Shown here one piece after another: positions 58,671 through 64,000 of a stretch of 64,000 nt of DNA. A program made the position numbers and the translations under genes. Source of the stretch: Azorinus chamasolen (Eukaryota; Mollusca; Bivalvia; Cardiida; Solecurtidae); contig OY755241.1 in the NCBI GenBank assembly GCA_963576725.1, forward strand, positions 30,568,853 through 30,632,852, read 5' to 3'. Each line of letters starts with the position of its first letter. Within the stretch, counting starts at the first letter, position 1. Below the pieces are notes generated by a model. That model ran no database searches. It saw only the letters and a list, made by a program, of their open reading frames with translations, and was not told the origin of the DNA.

Positions 58671-59033
58671 TACACACGACGTACGTTCTAGGGAAGAAAT
58701 CGAAGGCAAGCCCACCTTGAAACTTAAAGCAGACGACATTATTTGCAGACGAACTTTATTTGGTGCCAAGAAAGTTAATATTTTAACAGTTTGATGACGT
58801 CTACTATGTACATGTATCTACACTGATTTGTAATATAAAGATAATAAAGACTTTAAGGAAGCACCTGCTGCATGGTTGAAGTATTAAGTAGACCTGTGCA
58901 TATTAATCCTTACCGTGCTGAAAAAACGTGAACTGTGATATACTAAAAATTCTCCGCCAAATTTCTCATTTCGGGAAAAAGTTTTCACCTTGACCTATTA
59001 CACGTTATACTGACTTCCAGCACGTTCTACCTT

Positions 59034-59268
59034 TTAATCCTTTCCCTGTTCTATATTAAGTCCAAGTTTCAATACCTACTGAATATTCATGGACAAAATA
59101 GTTATGATGAAATATGGAAGGTGGAACAGTGTAGCCATTTAGAAACAGAGCTGTTAAATTTCATTAGCAAACAGAGCACACCCTGATCAGACGGCTCCTG
59201 TAGGTCTGATCTGGGTCTACTCTGTTTGCAGATGCGTGAAAATACGTTTATATGAGGGAAAGGGTTAA
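59034..59268 (-). mobile_element. Family B1 element
   Basis: TTAATCCTTTCCCTGTTC to GAGGGAAAGGGTTAA. The palindrome lacks part of its right inner arm (GGCTCCTGTAGGTCTGATCT). Confidence 0.75.
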
Positions 59269-59289
59269 GAAACTTCGGACCGAGTGTAG

Positions 59290-59540
59290 AACAGCATGCC
59301 TCCTGTGGCAGCTTTCTGCATACTTTTTGACCTACATTAAGCTATCACCTGCCTTACAGACTCATGATTAGACCTCTTTTTGATGGCCGTTTAAGTCAGG
59401 TTCCACTGTATATAATTCTATAAGCAAACAGAGATCAGGCGACTCCTACTGGAACTGTCTGATACTGGCCTGTTCTGTTAACAATGGCGTTCAAATGTAT
59501 ATCTCTGGAGTAGGTCGTCTTTATGAGGGAAAGGCATAAT
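59290..59540. repeat. Family D' right half and B2 remnant
   Basis: GACCTACATTAAGCTATCAC to GTTTAAGTCAGGTTCCACTG is a D' right end; AAGCAAACAGAGATCAGGCG is a shortened B2. Confidence 0.55.
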
Positions 59541-59705
59541 CAGCCACCGACCTAACTTATATACAATATTCTTTATTAACATTTCGGTGTAGATGAGTTG
59601 TCTTGTACATAATTGTCCTTCGTGATGAAGTATTACACGTATAAATGCCACTCAGCATGTTCAATATGGGCTCACGTTCCCTGATTGTTACTGTTTTATA
59701 GTGCC

Positions 59706-59908
59706 TACAGTGAAATTTCCCTGCAACGACAAATCAGAAAGATCCAGTTCTGTGAATTGAATGCAGGTGGCTGCTCAATGCAGAACAATAGTAATGCAGA
59801 AAGCTCCTACAGGAGCTTTCTGCATTATTATTGTCCTGCATTTAACAACCATCTGGTTGTTAAGACTCGTGTTTGTTCGCCAATTGATGGCACTAAGAGG
59901 TTGTACTG
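59706..59908. mobile_element. Family D' element
   Basis: TACAGTGAAATTTCCCTGC at the left and CACTAAGAGGTTGTACTG at the right. The palindrome GCTCAATGCAGAACAATAGT to TATTATTGTCCTGCATTTAA has apex CTCCTACAGGAG near 59806. Confidence 0.75.
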
Positions 59909-59929
59909 TGTTACATATGATGCGCTTTA

Positions 59930-60075
59930 TCCGTGAAAGACCTGGTAATGTTGCAATGAAACCAACACCGGGAGATCTGATAAGTTCCGCCATTATCTTC
60001 TGTAACGATCTCCGTTGGGACGAGATTCCCGCCAGGCGAGCCGTTCCGTGTAATCTTGTCTGAGCCAAGGTAAGA
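59930..60075 (+). promoter_or_regulatory. Candidate non-coding first exon with splice donor
   Basis: A CpG-richer stretch (CGTTGGGACGAGATTCCCGC) ends at GAGCCAAG|GTAAGATAGA, a strong donor at 60069/60070. The longest frame stops 8 bases before the donor, so if spliced it would be leader sequence. No partner exon found before 64000. Confidence 0.25.
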
Positions 60076-60205
60076 TAGATACCGATCATACAGGTCGTTT
60101 TATTTTCTAAGACAAAGATGGGCGTCGATATGTGACAATGGGTGTGATGGTGCGGATGGGACACAGCTTCTGTCATGTAGAAACATGCATGTGGTCATTA
60201 GCGAT

Positions 60206-60434
60206 TTTACACATTCCCTCATATTGACGCCTTTTGATGCCTCTGTAAAAGTTTCTTATTGAAGCGATTGTGATAAATAGAGCATTTGCTCCTATAGGAG
60301 CAAATGCTCTATTTATCACAATGGTTTCAAAACTAAAAACTCTAAATGTTCCATTTCTCCAGTTAGTGCTCCTCTTTATTAGACTTATTCAAAGAAAATG
60401 AGTCTAAAATAGCCTATGAGGTAATGGGTTTAAC
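60206..60434 (-). mobile_element. Family A element
   Basis: ACACATTCCCTCATATTGAC to GAGGTAATGGGTTTAA. Palindrome with exact apex CTCCTATAGGAG at 60289-60300; outermost left arm slightly changed (GAAGCGATTG). Confidence 0.8.
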
Positions 60435-60589
60435 ATAAATGTGATAATATTGTTGATTTCCAATATTTCTTACATTAATATTTATTTAGTACATGGTTAA
60501 CATATACTGCTATGCAAATTTTCATCGTAGATACCATATTCTTCTGATTTACTCATTCTTAATCTATAGCAACTTCCATGTTCATTAAC

Positions 60590-60790
60590 CATTTGAATGC
60601 AGATACGAGTATACTGGCATTTGCAAACTGTGTAGACCCAGTTCAGATGACACACATAGAGTCAAAGGTTCGTTGGTAAAGGCATCAGCTACTTCGGTTT
60701 TGTGTCATACAGTTTTGATCCTGGTGAGTTGTGGTGCTCCTCGCCGTCTCGTCGAGTTCCGTAATATGTATCCAAATGCATTCATTCTTT
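60590..60790. repeat. Family G and C remnants
   Basis: GCAAACTGTGTAGACCCAGT (G left arm) and ATACAGTTTTGATCCTGGTG (C left arm) without their right partners. Confidence 0.45.
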
Positions 60791-60954
60791 ACGCCCGCAG
60801 CAGGTAAAATGTTCAATTTTATAACGGAAGAGAAAATCAATTTTCTAAGTCGGTGCTAACAGGGAACATGCGGTGATTGACAAATCTCCTCATCGTTATA
60901 CTGTCAAAGGCTTTCTTGTCAGAGACCGTGTGTCTTTCAACCCTTTCAGCCCTG

Positions 60955-61137
60955 AAATACCAGGGTGGAATAGCCCATCCCTATTCAGTTATAACGGTCC
61001 ATTCAGTGGGAAAGGCTTAAATTTGCTGGTGGTGTTTTAATGACAAACAGGGTGACCCTGATCAGAGGGCTCCTCTAGGAACCCTCTGATCTGGGTCTGC
61101 ATTGTTTGCAAATGCATGTCTTGGGTTGAAAAGGTTA
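60955..61137 (+). mobile_element. Family G element
   Basis: CAACCCTTTCAGCCCTGAAA to GTTGAAAAGGTTAA. Palindrome 61043-61109 with perfect arms except tip CTCCTCTAGGAAC. Confidence 0.75.
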
Positions 61138-61201
61138 ATTAAGTCTTCACGCATTTGCGAGTGATTTGTTTGATAACATTTATTTTTACAACAGACTCTA
61201 T

Positions 61202-61395
61202 TACAAGCTCTCTAGAACGGCCACTAAATCGTGTGAAATCGTGTTAATTAGTTGGTATATAGGGGAGGTGGCTGCTTAAAGCAAGGTGAAAGTATATATA
61301 GGAGCGTTCTGTTTTACTTTCACATTGCTTTAAACAGCCACCTGCCTTTAATACAAAATACTTGATGTAATTTAGTGGCCGTTATAGAGAGGATA
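61202..61395. mobile_element. Family E element, decayed ends
   Basis: ACAAGCTCTCTAGAACGGCC to GTGGCCGTTATAGAGAGG. GCTGCTTAAAGCAAGGTGAA to TCACATTGCTTTAAACAGCC; left inner arm deleted (GTATATATAGGAGCGTTC), as in the copy at 47448. Confidence 0.75.
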
Positions 61396-61469
61396 GAGAA
61401 TAGTGTGTCTCGTAAGATTTGGGTTGATTTTACCGTCACTTCAGGGGTGTATCCTGAAGCTCATTTCAG

Positions 61470-61520
61470 GTGTGTGTGTGTGTGTGTGTGTGTTTGGGGG
61501 AGGGGGAGGCCCGGGGGGGC
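61470..61520 (+). repeat. (GT)n and G-rich tract
   Basis: About eleven GT units followed by GGGGGAGGGGGAGGCCCGGG. Confidence 0.9.
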
Positions 61521-61629
61521 GCGAATGTTCACAACAACCACTGCATGTCACACTTCACGTCATAGGTACATATTCTAATAGTTTGGCAAACAGAGCAGAC
61601 CCACATCAAACTGGCTCATGTATAATTGA

Positions 61630-62155
61630 ATTTTCAGAAATAGATTGGGTAAAATCGAATCTATAGGAACAATTTGGGTAAAATCGAGTTTTTAGGAATA
61701 CAGTAGGTAAAACTATATTGAGTTAAAAGGAATAGGTTTGCTAAAATCGAGTGTATTGGAATATATTTTTGTAAAATCGAGTTTAAATGAATAGATTTGG
61801 TAAAATCGAGTTTAAAGGAATTAATTGGTAAAACCGAATTAAAATGAATAGATTTGTAAAATCGAGTGTACTAGAATAGGTTGGGGGTAAATTCGAATTT
61901 GCAGGAATTATTTGGATAAAATCGAGTTTAGAGGAATAGATAGGGTAAATTTGAATTAACGGGAATAAATTGGATAACATCGATTTTAGAGGAAGAGATT
62001 GGGTAATTGAATAAATTCGAATTTACATTGAATAAATTGGATAACATCGAGTTTAGGGGAAACTATTTTCTCAACTCGAGATAATATGAATCGAGTTCAC
62101 AGGGATCTATTTTTCAAGACTTTCTATAGGTACACTCGAGCTTCCAGGAATCTGG
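61630..62155 (+). repeat. Degenerate tandem repeat, about 37 bp
   Basis: About fourteen units of GGTAAAATCGAGTTTAAAGG AATAGATT with strong drift, fading at the right end. Confidence 0.8.
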
Positions 62156-62490
62156 TTAAAATCTTCATCTAGTATCAAATATTGAATCATATTTCGTTAC
62201 TGTGCAATTTAGCAAAACCTGCGATACATGAATTTCAGAAAGTGCATGGTATGACCTAGAACCCCAGTGTACCTGTAGGGACTGTATGAACTGGAGTATG
62301 CTACAGCACAGACTGGCGGGCTATGTATACACATTGTGTTATTGTTACGTGAAATACAAGCTGATAAGTGATTAGAGAATGCTGTGTAATGCAGAATATT
62401 GGAAGTTGCATTAGCAGATGCCATGATGAATAAATTGTCGTCAGCTGAAAGATATACTACAAAAACGTGTATAAAGCCATTATTTGATAA
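62156..62490. other. Nothing recognised
   Basis: A 71-codon minus-strand frame at 62209-62424 has no family resemblance or splice context. Confidence 0.35.
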
Positions 62491-62499
62491 TTCCGCATT

Positions 62500-62810
62500 T
62501 TAACACATATGCAAACACGGTATACCCAGACCAGACTGCTCCTGTAGGGACTGCTTCTGTCTAAAGTTTAAACAGGGTCTGCTCTGTTTGTTTGCTCATA
62601 TCTTTAAAATCAGTTTCTCTTCTTTTGCAGTATTTATTTATAGCATTATTCCATATGTTCAACAGAATGATAAGGTACATTCGCAGAGTCTTGTGTTACT
62701 GGCCATGGACTAAACAGTAACGCATTTAGTACCACGTGTATTTGAAATGGCTTTGATTCTATTGAGATCAATTTTCAAGGTCTCGTCTTGGTCCAGACTG
62801 TTTGCAAAGT
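62500..62810. repeat. Family B and C remnants
   Basis: GCAAACACGGTATACCCAGA to AGGGTCTGCTCTGTTTG, tip CTCCTGTAGGGAC; and GTCTTGGTCCAGACTGTTTG, a lone C-like arm. Confidence 0.55.
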
Positions 62811-62848
62811 ATCAACAGTTTGCATTCAATTAGAGCATATTTACGTAA

Positions 62849-63056
62849 TACGGTAAAACCCCTCTAAACCGGACGTAAATTTTAGTATAAATATTGGTCT
62901 TGGAGACAGGTGGCTGCTTAATGCAGGGTGAAAGTCATTCAGAAAGCTCTTCTAGGAGCTTTCTGAATGACTTTCACCCTGCATTAAGCAGCCACCTGCA
63001 TAAAAGTATCTAAAACATTCTGTACTAGAATTCCGGTTTAGAGAGGTTTTACTGTA
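62849..63056. mobile_element. Family D element, type example
   Basis: TA, CGGTAAAACCCCTCTAAACC ... GGTTTAGAGAGGTTTTACTG, TA. The 92-bp palindrome at 62907-62998 is nearly perfect: CAGGTGGCTGCTTAATGCAG outside, GAAAGCTCTTCTAGGAGCTT inside. Confidence 0.88.
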
Positions 63057-63159
63057 CATGCTTACGTCATATGTGTTATTGTCAAAGTCGGTTTGGCCAT
63101 ACATGTACAAATTGTACAATAGAGCTCTCTAAAGAGATCAATTAATGAATGAACGTAGT

Positions 63160-63260
63160 GTCTTTAAAAGCAGGTGGCTGTTTAAAAGAAAAAATGTTTT
63201 ACAGAAACACCCAATAGCAGCTTTCTGCACAACACTGATCCTGCATTTATGTCCATAAAT
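63160..63260. repeat. Family D remnant
   Basis: GCAGGTGGCTGTTTAAAAGA to GATCCTGCATTTATGTCC; inner arms mostly lost. Confidence 0.5.
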
Positions 63261-63379
63261 GGTCTCCATATTTGTTGATGGCTCTGGGATTCTTTCCTGT
63301 ATTTCGAAAAACAAAAAATTTCTTTTTGATGGTTCTTTGAAGGTTATGTTTAGATTTGAAGCTGATAGTACCAAGCAAA

Positions 63380-63960
63380 GGGGCGTGATTTAGTTTATAC
63401 TTCTGATAACGTTTCTATAAACACCTCTGAGTTTATACTTATGATAATGTACCTATAGGTATGTTTGAGTTTATATTTCTGTTAAGGTATCTATATGCAT
63501 CCGTTAGTTTATATTTCTTTTATGTATCTATAGGTATTCCGAGTGAATACTCCTGATAACGTAGTTATAGTTATCCTTCAGTCTATACCTTTAATAACGT
63601 ATCTATAGGCATCCTTGAGTTTATACTTCTGATAACGTATCTATAGGTAACCTTGAGTTTATATCTCTAATAGCGTATCTATAGGCATCCTTGAGTTTAT
63701 ACTTCTGATAACGTATCTATAGGTAACCTTGAGTTTATATCTCTAATAGCGTATCTATAGGCATCCTTGAGTTTATATTTCTGATAACGTATCTATAGGT
63801 AACCTTGAGTTTATATCTCTAATAGCGTATCTATAGGCATTCTTGAGTTTATATTTCTGATAACGTATCTATAAGTATCAGTGTGTGTGTTCTTTTGATA
63901 ACGTATATATAGGCATTCTTGAGTTTATACTTCTGATAACGTATCTATAGGTATCCTTCT
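63380..63960 (+). repeat. About 38-bp tandem array with 76-bp higher order
   Basis: Units GAGTTTATACTTCTGATAAC GTATCTATAGGTAACCTT alternate with GAGTTTATATCTCTAATAGC GTATCTATAGGCATCCTT, giving a dimeric period in the right part. Confidence 0.9.
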
Positions 63961-64000
63961 ATTCTTCCTCCTAGAGAAGTTTTCAGCATGACGTTCACCC

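Noticed and set aside
59775..60176. 133-codon minus-strand frame
   Set aside because: It reads through a D' palindrome and the candidate first exon; composition follows the repeat and no motif is visible.

Overview
The window looks like nuclear DNA of a marine bivalve mollusc. The signs are AT-rich sequence with GT-AG introns, a RING-less TRIM-type gene of the kind expanded in bivalves, Helentron/pearl-type elements with tandem-repeat cores, a tRNA-Ser-headed SINE whose tail resembles an abundant bivalve SINE, and very many short inverted-repeat elements. I see no bacterial, organellar or viral gene set.

Only two protein genes are well supported, both on the + strand. The first (1315-1655 joined to 4141-5482) encodes a 560-residue TRIM-like protein: two B-boxes, a coiled coil and a C-terminal propeller-like domain. 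Its single intron holds a TTAA-flanked element with a Helentron-like tandem array inside. The second gene has eight exons from about 18506 to 32250. Every splice site and phase fits, and the protein of about 294 residues resembles only the FERM module of sorting nexins 17/27/31, closest to SNX27. Its introns hold a 2-kb minisatellite, a SINE pair and many hairpin elements. Two weak promoter or first-exon candidates lie near 41.3-41.6 kb and 59.9-60.1 kb. From 32.3 kb to the right end I find no convincing coding exon.

Layout: 1-150 Helentron-like fragment; 1.0-5.6 kb TRIM gene; 5.7-7.3 kb decayed hairpin elements; 7.77-9.87 kb hAT-like element with a 6-bp target duplication; 10.56-11.19 kb SINE with an amplified tail; 13.64-18.06 kb a 4.4-kb element with 31-bp terminal inverted repeats and a 7-bp target duplication; 18.5-32.3 kb FERM gene; 32.3-64 kb almost continuous short palindromic elements, some nested, plus minisatellites.

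I name the palindromic families locally. A carries ...GCATTTG|CTCC. B1 and B2 carry GCAAACAGAG...GACGG|CTCC. C carries CAAACAGTTTGGATCC...GAGT. D and D' carry GCTTAATGCAGG...GAAAG|CTCC. E carries GCTTAAAGCAAGG...GAACG|CTCC. F carries CCAAT motifs. G carries ...GAGGG|CTCC. H carries ...GACAG|CTCC. K is a single GCCGCC-rich example. A, B, C, G, H and K end in TTAA plus CCCTTT-like sequence, as piggyBac-type elements do. D, D' and E end in TA plus CAGTAAAACC/CAGTAGAACC, as pogo/Tigger-type elements do. Yet A, B, D', E and G share exactly the same 12-bp hairpin apex, CTCCTATAGGAG. This shared apex, with the modular exchange of flanks, is the most unusual thing in the window. All family comparisons come from reading the sequence and from memory; no search was run.
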